DNA of 64,000 nt from Dioscorea cayenensis subsp. rotundata (Eukaryota; Streptophyta; Magnoliopsida; Dioscoreales; Dioscoreaceae): the NCBI RefSeq assembly GCF_009730915.1, contig NC_052482.1, positions 21,809,912 through 21,873,911 of the forward strand, in the 5' to 3' direction. Below the pieces are notes generated by a model. It saw only the letters and a program-made list of their open reading frames with translations. It was not told the DNA's origin and made no database searches. The translations under genes and the position numbers were made by a program. Positions 1 through 12,796 of this stretch are shown piece by piece; within the stretch, counting starts at the first letter, position 1, and each line of letters opens with the position of its first letter.

Positions 1-2698
1 GGACTGGTTTAAGCAGAAGGGTCTTGATGAAATCGACATTGTATACCCTGAGGAATTAGGCACTGAGAGGATAAATGAAGGCTCTCCACGGAGAGTGTCT
101 ACCATAATACCTCAGCTACATAATAGCGGTGTGTTTCTTTTTGTTGTTTTATTTGTCATAGTTAACTATAAGATGGTTAACTCCTCACAGTTGATCTCAT
201 GCTCACTATCTTCTGCAGTTGATGAGTTAAAACAAACTGCATCCTCCTTCCAGGCATCTGGTGGTAGGCGAGTGACTAGGTCCCTTAGTGCCACTCGCCG
301 TCTGCGGAGTTCTTTCAGACAGGGTAATAGACCAAAATTTGTCTCTGCATTTTGTCAATCGAACTGTGGAGATGTTAGTCCAAATGTGCTTGGAGCATTC
401 TGCATTGATACTGGACTTCCTTGTGACTTCAACCACAGTACCTGTAGTGGAAAGAATGAACTCTGCTATGGCCGAGGCCCTGGGTTAGTACTACCTCTTC
501 TGATTTATCCTATGAATTAACATTCTTATGGAAAATGTCTCTAACATGAATTTGTTCATATTCTACCTGACAGTTACCCAGATGAGTTCGAAAGCACACG
601 CATCATTGGAGAAAGGCAATTTAGGAAAGCAGTTGACCTGTTCAGTGCAGCATCTGAGCAGATAAAAGGAAAAGTTGATTATCGTCATACTTATTTAGAT
701 CTTTCTCAACTTGAGGTCACTCTTTCTTCAAGTGATGGAAGTAAAAGTGTGGTGAAGACATGCCCTGCGGCTATGGGATTTGCATTTGCTGCAGGAACTA
801 CTGATGGTCCCGGTGCTTTTGATTTCCAGCAAGGGGATGACAAGGTTAATTGTAACAAGTGAGCAAGTCATTGCATTCCTTTTAAAATCTTTTGTTCATA
901 TGATTTCTTTTTCACACTATAACAGGGTAATGCATTTTGGAAATTGGTGAGGAACTTACTGAAAACTCCCAGTAAGGAGCAAGAAGATTGTCAGTACCCA
1001 AAGCCAATTTTGTTAGATACTGGTGACATGAAGGAACCATATGACTGGGCGGTGAGCTAAATTTCCATTTCCATTTACAGTCTTTCCTTCTGAAAATGCT
1101 TCTGTGCCTTGTTGTACAACTCTATCCAGTATAAGGTGTCCATGGGTGGCATGACTATAGGTATCGTTCTTTTGCTGATATTCTGTCTTGATGTTGGAAG
1201 TGTTCCATATTTATGCATGGCAGCAATGTTCAATTATTCTTCTGGAGTTTCAGTCAATATACTCTGAATTTTCTGCTCGTCTTTTAAGATGAGATTTTGG
1301 TATTAAATTTATAGTGGAATGTCTCTGTTATTATTAAGCCATTTTCTTTATGTGTTTACATCATTTGATTATAGTACAATGTGCATGTAACTATGCATAT
1401 ATATGCATAATTTGGAAATTCCTTGGGGGCATCTTACAAGATAACCTTCAGCATTTTCTAATGATTGGTCTTTTCTTGCCACAGCCTTCAATTCTTCCAA
1501 TTCAAATTATAAGGATTGGACAGCTTGTCATCCTCTGCGTACCTGGAGGTACAAGTTACTTGCATTTAAATCTTCTTTGTTAATAGATAGCTGCATGCAA
1601 ACCCGTTCTCTCTTTCTATCATGCTCATATGTGCGCACACTCACTCATAGGACTACCACAATTAACATTACCGTATGGTGTGGTCTCTTATCTACTATTG
1701 TTCATAAAAGAAAAAATAATAAAAAGATACTGTTGTTCCTCACAGAATTTACGACTATGGCTGGGCGACGCCTTCGAGATGCTGTACGCACTGTTCTTAC
1801 TAGTGGCAGCAATGGTGCGTTTGACAAAAACATCCACATTGTTATAGCTGGTTTGACAAATTCATACTCCCAGTATGTTACCACTTATGAAGAGTATCAG
1901 ATCCAAAGATATGAGGTTTGTCCCGTTGCAATTTCGCTGTTCTTGCCCGTTAGAAAGATGACACAAGTGGTTTTGCATATGTTAGCCATTATATGACAAC
2001 CTGAGAGTAGTGTTATTTACTATCATCAATCTTGATAACTTCTTGGGACATCAAGTAACATCTAAAACACAAAAGATATAACCTTTAATTTTCTTTTATA
2101 CTAATCTTTTGGCATACCCTTTGCTTTAAGTAAGTTGGATGAATGCAGGGAGCTTCCACATTGTTCGGACCACACACACTTGATGCATACATCCAGGAGT
2201 TCAAAAAACTTGCAGCAGCGCTGGTTGGTGGGCAGAGTATCTCAACAAGTCTACAGCCACCTGACCTTTTGGATAAACAAATTAGTCTCCTCCCTGGTGT
2301 TGTCCTCGACTCAACTCCTGTTGGTGTGAAATTCGGTGATGTGAAGATTGATGTCCCTCTGAATTCTACATTTAAACGTGGGGACATGGTGACTGCAACA
2401 TTCTGGTCTGGCTGCCCAAGGAATGACCTCATGACAGAGGGGACGTTCTCCCTTGGTGGAGGTTCTACGTGGTACTGATACCTGGGCTCCAGCATATGAC
2501 GATGATGATTTCAGCCTGCGTTTCAAATGGTCTAGGCCTGGGAAGCTGAGTCCTGAGAGCTATGCAACCATAGAATGGCGAATTCCTGAAATTGCTGCGT
2601 CAGGTGTCTATAGGTTGCGACATTTTGGTGCCTCCAAGAGCTTGTTTGGGTCAATTAAACATTTCACAGGAGCATCCCGGGCATTTGTTGTGCTGTAA
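1..2698 (+). CDS. Neutral ceramidase, 3' part (5' end outside window), one frameshift
   Basis: Neutral/alkaline ceramidases hydrolyse ceramide to sphingosine and a fatty acid, in plants at secretory-pathway membranes. Seven exons can be read: 1-130, 219-483, 574-844, 926-1051, 1485-1548, 1746-1915 and 2149-2698, all with GT-AG introns and compatible phases. Exon 2 carries the family's catalytic serine motif NCGDVSPN; later come LCYGRGPGYPDEFESTRI, CPAAMGFAFAAGTTDGPGAF, GEFTTMAGRRLRD and the C-terminal Ig-like domain (YDDDDFSLRFKWSRP, SLFGSIKHFTGASRAFVV). The stop is at 2696-2698. The N-terminal half is missing because the window starts inside the gene. Oddity: at 2450-2452 the run CCC shifts the frame; reading continues perfectly one frame over, so one C appears to be extra. 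Either a real lesion or a consensus error. Family assignment is very secure. Confidence 0.93.
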
Positions 2699-3223
2699 TA
2701 ATGGATTATATTAGCAGGTTTGAATGCTGCCTGTGTGCTTTATAGTTTATACTATATATAGCCTTGTCCTTGTCTTTATAAAAAAAAAATTGAGTTGAGT
2801 GTTTTCTTGCGACGGAGTCTGTAGTTGATCACTTACTTCATTGGGCTGTGGTCAACTTTTCTCCTCATGTATTTATTTATGATTTCAGTTTTCAGGGGCT
2901 GAGCTTGTGTTAATTGAAATTTGAAACCACCTAATAATATTTTAGAGCACACAACTTGTTTCAGTAAATTTGTTTTCATATAGCATCAAATATCTACAGC
3001 TATAGCTCTTATTATTAAAAAAAAAAAAGTCCCAAGTCGCAGGATCACCAGAACCAAATCCCGAGGCACACCTGACTTGCGGTGAGCGTTCCTTGTTAGT
3101 GGTTCTCATGTTCTATATAATAATCATTTCTTTCGCTCTCTGCTCCTTTGCCAGGCCAATAGCTGACAAGCTTGGATTGGAGAGAGCGCGCGCTCTTTCT
3201 AGTGCTAGCGCGGGAGTAGGAGT
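2699..3223. other. Intergenic spacer, ceramidase 3' flank to enolase 5' flank
   Basis: No gene is visible. It holds the ceramidase 3' untranslated region with A-runs near 2780 and 3015, and the upstream and 5' untranslated region of the enolase gene just before its ATG at 3224. No individual promoter element was identified. Confidence 0.5.
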
Positions 3224-6200
3224 ATGTCCGTCCAGGAGTATCTCGACAAACATTTGCTATCTCGCAAGATCGAGGATGCCGTCAATGCCGCGGTCCGGGC
3301 CAAGGCCTCCGATCCCATCCTCTTCATGGTGCACCCTTCTAGATCTCTTGTTTCTCTCCTTTTCCTTTTCTCTGCTAATTTGTATCCTTGCTCCATTAAT
3401 CATTCTCGGTAATAACTTCAGTCGAATCACATGAGGAAGGCCGTTCCCTCTGCGATTACTAAGATCACAGCCAGGCAGATCCTCGACAGCAGGGGAATTC
3501 CCACAGTTGAAGTGGATCTCTGCACCAACAAAGGGATGTACCGCGCCTCTGCCCCCAGCGGCACTGCTATTGGAATGTGAGGAGTTGCTCATCCACTCTA
3601 TTTCTCCATTGTTTGTTTTTCCTCGTATTTGTTCTTCTTTCCTCAATCCGCCTCAGCTGGTTTGTTGCAATTATCTGATAATCAAAGTACATTTAGTAAG
3701 ATTTCTGTGCTATAATTACAGAAGTTTTTCATTTTTTTTTTTTGGGCTTCTGCAACTTGGTAATTCTAAGCCTAGTTCATCAGACACTTCAACTCATGAA
3801 AGATTTCTTTTTCTTCTATGCCTATCCAATTGCTTAAATTTAGTTAATTTGTCTATCATCACTGGCTCTGTGCTCACCAATATCAGGTATGAGGCTGTTG
3901 AATTACGTGATGGGGACAAAGGAAAGTTTCTAGGAAAAGGTGTTTCAAAAGCTGTCAAACTTATAAACGAAAAGATTTCTGAGACCCTGATTGGCATGGA
4001 TCCAACACTCCAGTCCCAGATAGATCAGGCAATGATAGACTTGGATAAAACTGAAAACAAGGCAAGCGCCTTCTTTCCAACCACTGGGCTTAAACAGTAC
4101 TTGCTTCCATTTTGTGTAAATAAGTTGCTATATTCGTTTGCTATCAGTTCCAACCTTGTAGTCTTAATTTCTTATGTAATTTAGATTGAAATTTAGTCTA
4201 AAAACAATCATCCTTGCATAAATTTCTACCTAAACTGTAATGGGACTGTGGGTAGAATGCTCTTTCTATCAATTCACTAAAAATTTAGAAAATTGATATC
4301 ACTTGCTTGCTGATGTATTTAAGTTTTGTCTCCTTCTCCAGACTGAACTTGGAGCAAATGCTATCTTGGCTGTGTCAATTGCTGCATGTAAAGCTGGCGC
4401 TGCTGAAAAGGAGGCATGCCATTATTAGCTTACGTGTTCCCATGTATTTCTTCTGCTTGATCTATTTGGTTTGTGTTTTGATTTTTCTTTCTCAGGTCCC
4501 TCTGTATAAACATATTGCTGATCTTTCCAGTAAAAGCAAACCTGTCCTTCCTGTTCCTTCCTTCACTGTTATTAGTGGTGGAAAGCATGCTGGGATTCTC
4601 TGTTTGTTCAAGTATGACTGTATGCTAATTTGGGTTATTAATCCAATTTGTTTGTTTTTCTCTAAGATTTAGAATATATAGTGTAACAGATGTGCCCACT
4701 AACCTTGTAGAGTGTTTATTATGTGAAGGAAAGGATGATCATATATTAGAATTAACTGAGTCATTTTCATGAGTCAAATCATAATTATGTTTGGGCTTTA
4801 GTATGTGCTTTATACTCTTGGTTACTGTCACCAGGGGCTTATGCACTCATCTAGAGGGATACTCTGCTACAAATTATATTTGAATACAAGCAATCTAGGT
4901 AAATTGAACCAAACCACACTTCCATGGTCACAGTGTTTGTTTAGAGACAACAAGGTTTTGTTTGATATTTTATATTTTTGTTGAACTTTACTGATGTAAT
5001 TCATCCATACATTGGCTTCATTACTGGTTGTCCGTCTAACCTTGTGCTTCGTAATTGGTTCTGTGACTGCTTTCCACGGCTTTTCATTCAATGCCTCCTG
5101 TCCAAGCGACATTTTGGTTTTGTTTTCTTGCTATTAAGTTGATCTTTTACACATTTGGTTCTTTATTAACTGAATCTGATGACTATCTTTTTCCAGGAAA
5201 TTATGATTCTTCCAATTGGTGCAAATAATTTCACGGAGGCTGTACAGATGGGTTCGGAAACATACCATCACCTGAAGGTATTACTGTGTTAATCTAATAG
5301 CTGAGACTTCAATTAGTTGTGTGATATCTATCAATCAATTCGTAATTTGTTACACCAGGTGCTACCTCTACTGTGCCTTCCATCTGATAAAGGTGTAACA
5401 ATACTTTTTCTTGGGTTTATCTTAGAATTTAAAACAAAGAAGATACCATGATAGGTGTATTTAATACATGTTTTATATTGCTTCTGAAATCAAGGGACCA
5501 CTTATAAGCTATCATCATATCAAAACATGCCATTTGATTTATCTTTTACTTTTGTTTCTCCATTTCTAATAGTTAAACTGTATTTTCTTTACCAATTGAG
5601 CTTCAACATGCCCTTATCATTGTGTTTATTTAAGTTCTATAAGCTCCCTCTTCTTATGTCAATAACAAAGAGCTCCTCTTGTTTATATGTATCTATCACT
5701 TAAAAGTGAGTTACAGTAGGTTGTTTGACCCGTTACTTATTTAGCATATTCCTTCGACTTTCATATTTTAGATTTATTGTTGTTTGAGCATCACCTGATT
5801 GCCTTACATCATGCTTGACTGGTGGACAGTCCATTATCAGTGAGAAGTACGGTTCAACTGGGTGCAATGTTGGTGATGATGGAGGGTTTGCTCCCAATAT
5901 CTCCAGGTAAGTATTACTTGTATTTATTAGATCATGTGAACTAAATTTGCTGGACTATATATTTTTTTTTCTTGAAGATAGGACATTATCTGGTGCAAAA
6001 GCCAACCCTTAGTTGTTAGTCAGGCATAATATTTTGCTTGAGAAACATGACAACAACTGATAAATTTCTAGAAACTCTGATGTAAATTGATTGCTTCCTT
6101 TTGTGGAATATTGGTTTTAACCTGCTTAAACATTGTATGCTTCCATTTATCAGCTTTTCTGAGGGCTTGGATCTTGTTAAGGAGGCAATAGACCGAGCAG

Positions 6201-7480
6201 GATATAATGGTAGGATTAAATTGGCGATGGATGTGGCAGCTACTGATTTATGCATAGGTAAGGATGATATTATTAATATACTGCCCTTACGATCTTGGGT
6301 GACTACCTGGGATTGTTATTTGTAAACACTAGTATAGAATTATTATGGCTGATGCAGTTTTTGTTATTCTCAGGGAGGAAGTATGACCTGGACTCTAAAG
6401 CACCAAATAAGTCAGGGCAGAATTTCAAGAACGGAGAAGAAATGATTGAGATGTTTACAAAACTTTGTTCAGGTTTTTGTAGGACAATGATTTTACCCCC
6501 TTTTTTTTTACTTTTCAATCTAATTCCTTTTCAAAAGGAATGATGCATTGATGATAATTATTTTTTATTGCCAGGCTATCCCATTGTATCTATTGAGCAA
6601 CCATTTGACAAGGATGATTGGGAGCATTCAAAGTTATTTTCTGCCCTTGGTATATGTCAGGTCAGTCATTTTTTATGCATCTAAAGATTATGACCGACGG
6701 TGGTTTTGACACAATGCTTTGCAGGTTGTTGGAGATGACTTGTTAATGTCAAATCCTAAGCGCATTGGGCGGGCGATACAAGAGTCTGCTTGCAATGCTC
6801 TTCTTCTCAAGGTACTACTTGCTTATATTGCAGACACTTAATTCAAGCACTTGATGTTTCATTATGGAGATCTCAAAAGCAGTCCTTGCCAAATATATTT
6901 CATTATATATCAACCATTTCCATCAAATGGGTTATGTATAATAAATTCTGAAATGGTGTTGAGCTAAAAATGGATTTGGAGCTCTGAATTTAGAAGATAT
7001 TTTGGATGATTTGATAAACGGCCCATGATCATGGGATTAAAAAATTTTTATCAAGGTTGAAAATCTGCTAATTTAAAATCTCTAATGAAAGGGTAAGGTG
7101 GGTTGTAATCTATTTAGTGATTTTCTTTCAAATGAGGCAGGATAAGTTGATCGCAAAGTTATTTATATAGTTAATTTTGCTAGATTTATGACAACATATT
7201 GTGGGCATCTCAGATAAATCAAATCGGGACAGTCACAGAGGCTATTGAAGTTGTTAAACAGGCAAAAGATGCGCACTGGGGAGTGGTCATCTCTCATAGA
7301 TCGGGTGAAACTGACAATCCCTTCCTGGCTGATTTAGCTGTTGGCCTCACAACTGGTCAGATAAAAGCTGGTGCCCCTTGCCGTGGAGAACGAGTTGCTA
7401 AATACAACCAGTTACTCAGAATTGAGGAAGAACTTGGAGGCCAGGCTGTTTATGCTGGAGAGAACTGGAGATTGCCATGA
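3224..7480 (+). CDS. ENO3: Cytosolic enolase 3-like (divergent plant ENO3 family)
   Basis: Enolase converts 2-phosphoglycerate to phosphoenolpyruvate; this divergent plant clade (N-terminus [20 protein letters not shown]) is cytosolic. Exons: 3224-3328, 3422-3576, 3887-4061, 4342-4413, 4496-about 4594, 5197-5277, 5830-5906, 6154-6257, 6374-6472, 6575-6660, 6725-6811, 7214-7480. Recognisable sites: [15 protein letters not shown], metal-ligand Asp in LAMDVAATD, Glu in [13 protein letters not shown], Asp in [10 protein letters not shown], catalytic Lys in LLLKINQIG, substrate His/Arg in SHRSGET, and [17 protein letters not shown]. Oddities: introns 3 and 4 use GC donors; the segment after GGKHAG, six residues that are normally conserved, cannot be found and the exon 5 to 6 join has no clean canonical donor; the usual GDEGG is GDDGG, and the loop Ser of GGSHAG is Lys. 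Activity may be reduced (inference). Family call secure. Confidence 0.93.
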
Positions 7481-8032
7481 GCTTTTTTTTTTTTTATGTT
7501 GATTGTTTTATGTAATTTCTGCAAAAGACAAGAGTCAAGTATTTTACTGTAAGATTAGGATCTTGTTGAAATGATTTGAGAGTATAAATGAGAAGTTCAG
7601 ATTTTTGCAAGATAGGATTATTTTTCCACTGTTATTTCAGATTTGAGGATGTTAATCTTAGTTCTTAGTTAAAAAGAGTAAAAAGATTTTGCCTTGGAAA
7701 TTTGGTGGTCATGTCTGATGGTTCTTATGATTTTTGCAAGCGAGCAATGACAAGTATTCATTCACGCATCATTCAACCAACTGTTTGGCAAGGACACGTA
7801 AAACCAGGTACCCTTTGAGATGAGAACCATTAAATGACAAGAGTATTTTACCTATCAGATCTAGCTAGAACTCCTATGCTATATAATCCATCAAAACTTA
7901 AGATCCCTTTCAATTGCAATAGAAATTCAGATCTGGAACTCTAGATTAACAGACAGGAAATTTGAGACAAAGGATAAGACTTTAACAAAAGTGAACAAAA
8001 TAGACTAGAATGAATTGATAAGAGCTGTTAAT
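7481..8032. other. Intergenic spacer between convergent enolase and PCNA genes
   Basis: Contains the enolase 3' untranslated region (T-run just after the stop) and the PCNA 3' flank from the other strand. No open reading frame, RNA gene or repeat was recognised. Confidence 0.5.
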
Positions 8033-9331
<1,299 letters not shown>

Positions 9332-9420
9332 TTAGATTTAGATTTCAAAGAGGGAACGCTCTGATTTCATTACCGTGTTCAATAGAAATTATACTGCTTT
9401 TTCTTTTTCTTTTTCTTTTT

Positions 9421-9468
9421 TTTTGGCGGGAACTTTTGGCGGGAATTCGTTTACAACTCCCGCCAAAG
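9421..9468. promoter_or_regulatory. Cluster of three E2F-like sites upstream of PCNA
   Basis: Two direct copies of TTTTGGCGGGAA (9421-9432 and 9434-9445) and one inverted copy CTCCCGCCAAAG (9457-9468) lie 120-167 bp upstream of the PCNA start codon. They match the E2F/DP core (TTTSGCGC-like, here TTTGGCGGGAA). Plant PCNA promoters are established E2F targets that fire at the G1/S transition; binding here is inferred. Confidence 0.75.
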
Positions 9469-9554
9469 TTTGGCAATGAGATTCCTGTTGGACGAGAATA
9501 CCCTTATGTGAATCACCCTCTTTCTTATACTCTCTCTTCTTTGACTCGTTGGAG

Positions 9555-9567
9555 AAAGCGCGGGAAG
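9555..9567. promoter_or_regulatory. Possible fourth E2F-like site (AGCGCGGGAA)
   Basis: The sequence AAAGCGCGGGAAG lies about 255 bp upstream of the PCNA ATG and resembles the E2F consensus in its GCGGGAA core. It is further from the gene and less perfect than the three-site cluster, so the call is tentative. Confidence 0.45.
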
Positions 9568-9569
9568 AC

Positions 9570-10690
9570 ACAGCAAAATGGGAATCATTTGTATATATAT
9601 GTGCACATAATTTTCTCAAATTTATTATTGTTGCCATATACACATAATTTTCTTGAAATTTAACTAAATCCGTTTGTGGTTCGGGTGGGTTAGCAACACC
9701 ATTTCAAAATCTCAACAGAGGAGAAATAATTGACGAGAGTCTCAATCTTGCCCAGAAAAAAATTTACTCTGTCTAAGTTTAGACTCCACAAATTTTAATA
9801 AATCCTTTGCGCACATATACTTACCAATTTTTTTAAAAAAATAAAATGAATAAATCACTAATATATTAAAAAGGAGCTTGCCATTTTTTTCAAACAAATA
9901 AATTTATCAAAATTGGTTTTCTCAAACAAAGTTCAACTCAATGTCATTCTGTCCCGACATTTATCAAAGTCCAACTGAACATTACTAAATCTAGCATTAG
10001 GATAGACAACAAAACAATACAAAACCCACCATGCTCTCTTTTGACGTCACACCTCACAGTCAAAACAAACATATCAACACAGATTAAAAAAAAAAATGGG
10101 TCTTGTTAGTAAAAATTAATCCTTACTTTAGTTGACCTAAACAATATTGTGAGAACCTTGATTAACAAACAAGTACAATGAGAAAAAATAATAAAATGAA
10201 ATAATTTAATTTATTTAGTTAATATCTGGACACATATGTGAGATATTAATTATACGTTTGGTGTACATCTTTGATTTCTCTTAATTAGGGATGTTTATTG
10301 TTTGTTTATAAAAAAATAGTTTATTGTTTTATATGTGTTTAATTATTTTTTTAAAATTAAAGAAAATATTAAAGATTAAGATTGTCATTTGAGATGTTTT
10401 GGACTCTTTGATTTGTTTTATGAACACTACCAAACACTTTTGACTTTTTGTTAGCATTCTCACAAAAAAAAAAAAATAATAATAATAATGTTTTATTAAT
10501 TTGTTGATTTGTTTATTTTCTTAGCGTTTTTTTTCTGAATTAGTTTGAATATGCGTAGGATTGCAGTTGGATGATAATAACAATAATTCAATTTATAAAA
10601 TTTGTTTGTTAAACAAGAACGCAAGGAAGAAGCAATTCATGGGATGTGGCATCGAGGGAGTAGAGTAGCAAGCAACAAATCATGATCCAA
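9570..10690. other. AT-rich intergenic region without recognisable gene
   Basis: Long A/T-rich stretch with short A-runs and an AAT microsatellite near 10476-10490. I see no supported coding, RNA or transposon feature here; it separates the PCNA promoter from the broken LIM gene. Confidence 0.4.
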
Positions 10691-10737
10691 CGTCAAGCAT
10701 CTGGAGCTACCGCTAGTCTGCTGCTGTGCACGCTTAA

Positions 10738-10850
10738 TGGTTCCAGCGCCCACGTGCGCGCGGCCCCATCCCCACTTGTTCTACCGAAACTTATGCACGC
10801 CCCTGGGGTCTCTGGTGGGTTCACCCCACTCTTCTTCCTCAAAAAAAAAA
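10738..10850 (+). mobile_element. 5'-truncated SINE fragment with A-tail
   Basis: This segment matches the 3' half of the full SINE at 18759-18981: GCGCCCACGTG, CCCCACTTGTTC, then TCTCTRGTGGGTTC and CTCTTCTTCCTC, and it ends in about ten A. It lacks the tRNA-like head with the A and B boxes. It abuts the last coding bases of LIM exon E, so its insertion appears to have replaced or terminated that gene's 3' end. No clear target duplication was seen. Confidence 0.65.
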
Positions 10851-11463
10851 TGGAGTAAAGTTTGATGAGATGGTTGTAGCACCCTTTTTCCTTGAAAAGT
10901 TGAGAATAATGGTGCTTGCAGTACAGAATACCTTCAAGAGCAGCATAGCATAGTTTGAAGGAGAGATTGGACAACCAGCATGACAGCATCTGAAACAAAA
11001 CTGATGATATGCTTCTCCTTCAACAGTTACCTGATGTGATTTCAATGCAAAAAAGTAAACACAGCAGCGTGATGTGTCATTAGTGCAGCAATTTCAAATG
11101 CTATTATTACTCAGACCATCAACAAACCTTTTCAAGTGGATATGCAGTTTTGCCACAGGTGGCAGCATTTTTCTTGCGTTCCTGAAAACATGCCAGCAGC
11201 TTTACTTGGGGACCTCGTCTGAGAATAAAAATGTGCTCGCCAATGAACCATAGCAAAACATGGTCAGATAATTTGTATTTTCAACAGAGGAATGTATGGT
11301 GACTGCCACATCGAAATTACCAGTTCAGGAGTTGATTTCCCGGCTGACTGTGGCGCTGTCAAAGTGCAAGCACACATAATTTAGTGACGAAGACCAATGG
11401 AAAATAACAAAATGCAAACAGTGTGAGTCAGAACAATTTCAGTAGGAGCCTCAACATGACTGG

Positions 11464-11757
11464 TGTTGAAGAGTGAGTTCATCTGGAAATTAGCAACTAA
11501 CTCAAGACATAAAGCAAGACTACAGTGAAGCATGGGAAATGTAACTGATTGGTCAGGCTTTATTTTGTTTGTCTTTGGGATTAGTTAACCAATGTTTTGT
11601 TGTTTATGTTTGTTGTCTAAGTAGATCTGAATGATGCTGTCTGAACTCTATTATTGCTTGTTAGCTTTGTATTCAGCTATTATGCAGCAAGAAAAACTAT
11701 CAACAAAGTGCTGCTTTCTCTATTACAATTATCATAAAAAGTATTCTGATCCTATCA
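11464..11757 (+). repeat. 5' LTR of the copia element
   Basis: Starts TGTTGAAGAGTGAGTT and ends GATCCTATCA, followed by the primer-binding site. It differs from the 3' LTR at two sites: C versus G early in the LTR and T versus A ten bases from the end. Confidence 0.97.
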
Positions 11758-11758
11758 G

Positions 11759-11769
11759 TGGTATCAGAG
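11759..11769 (+). promoter_or_regulatory. Primer-binding site (initiator tRNA-Met)
   Basis: TGGTATCAGAG follows the 5' LTR after one base and is complementary to the 3' end of initiator methionine tRNA, the usual minus-strand primer of plant copia elements. Confidence 0.9.
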
Positions 11770-11785
11770 ATCAGTTAAGAAGAAG

Positions 11786-12796
11786 ATGGCGAGTTCATCA
11801 TCAGCAAAGGATGCTGATGTTCCCTACTTCAAAGGTGACAACTATAACCTTTGGGCTCTAATGATGAAGACTATGTTTAGATCAAAAGATCTATGGAAAC
11901 TAGTTGAAAAAGGTTTCAGTGAAGAAGGAGATGCAACTAGAATAAATGATAGTCTCAAGAAGGATGCCAAGGCCATGTACTTGATCCAACGAGCCCTTGA
12001 TCCAAAGATACTTGTGAGGATATCTGAAGCCAAAACTGCTAAAGAAGCTTGGGACGTCATCAAGACTGAATTTCAGGGAGATTTAGACAACATTACAATC
12101 CAATTACACTCTCTTCAAAGGGAGTTTGATGCAGTCAAGATGAAGCAAGGAGAGTGTGTTCAAGATTTCATCACTAGGGTGTTAGACATTACCTATCAAA
12201 TTCGAATGATGAAAGAGGCTCTTCCTCAAAAGACAGTTGTATCTAAAATCTTGAGAAGTCTTACTCCCAGATTTTCTTTGGTTGTTCACTCAATCATTGA
12301 AGCCAAGGATTTGAACACACTAACTGTTGAGCAGCTCAGCAGTTCTCTGAAAAACCATGAGTCTATTTTGAACATTGAAGGTGGCCATCATGAAGAAGAG
12401 AGAGCCTTGCATGTTGGGAGAAGTTCAACTCAGGTCGGTGATTATTCTCACCGAGGTGGAAGAGGTAGAGGTCGTCACTTTCCCAAGGGAAGGGGACGCG
12501 GTCGTGGGCGTGGAAGAAGCTTAGAATTTAGTCATGGAGAATCATCTCATCATGGGGACAACATCAAGCAACACGAAGGAGTACAGTGCTTTGTGTGTAA
12601 GAAGTTTGGGCATGTTAAAGCCCAATGTTGGTACAGAAATAAAGAAGCTAATGTTACAAAAGATGAGAAAGAGGAATCTGAAGAAGTTGCATTCATGGCA
12701 ACTAGTAATGTATCTAAAGATTCAGGAGGAATGTGGTTGATTGACAGTGGTTGCTCTAACCACATGTCAGGTGAGGAGACTCTTCCAGAGCATTGA
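11786..12796 (+). CDS. Copia gag and start of protease
   Basis: 336 residues. It begins [20 protein letters not shown], a typical copia gag N-terminus, followed by the UBN2-like gag core ([21 protein letters not shown]). A Gly/Arg-rich stretch precedes a zinc knuckle [14 protein letters not shown] (CX2CX4HX4C). The protease active-site motif [11 protein letters not shown] is reached just before the frame ends at 12796. The stop comes from a frame shift at about 12770-12785, because the protein continues in the frame of the next entry. Gag forms the cytoplasmic virus-like particle. Confidence 0.93.
   Translation: MASSSSAKDADVPYFKGDNYNLWALMMKTMFRSKDLWKLVEKGFSEEGDATRINDSLKKDAKAMYLIQRALDPKILVRISEAKTAKEAWDVIKTEFQGDLDNITIQLHSLQREFDAVKMKQGECVQDFITRVLDITYQIRMMKEALPQKTVVSKILRSLTPRFSLVVHSIIEAKDLNTLTVEQLSSSLKNHESILNIEGGHHEEERALHVGRSSTQVGDYSHRGGRGRGRHFPKGRGRGRGRGRSLEFSHGESSHHGDNIKQHEGVQCFVCKKFGHVKAQCWYRNKEANVTKDEKEESEEVAFMATSNVSKDSGGMWLIDSGCSNHMSGEETLPEH

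Noticed and set aside
1577-1996. 139-codon plus-strand frame as an independent gene
   Set aside because: Its middle is ceramidase exon 1746-1915; the rest is intron read-through.
11600-11757. Promoter of a host gene
   Set aside because: It is part of the copia LTR, identical in the 3' copy.
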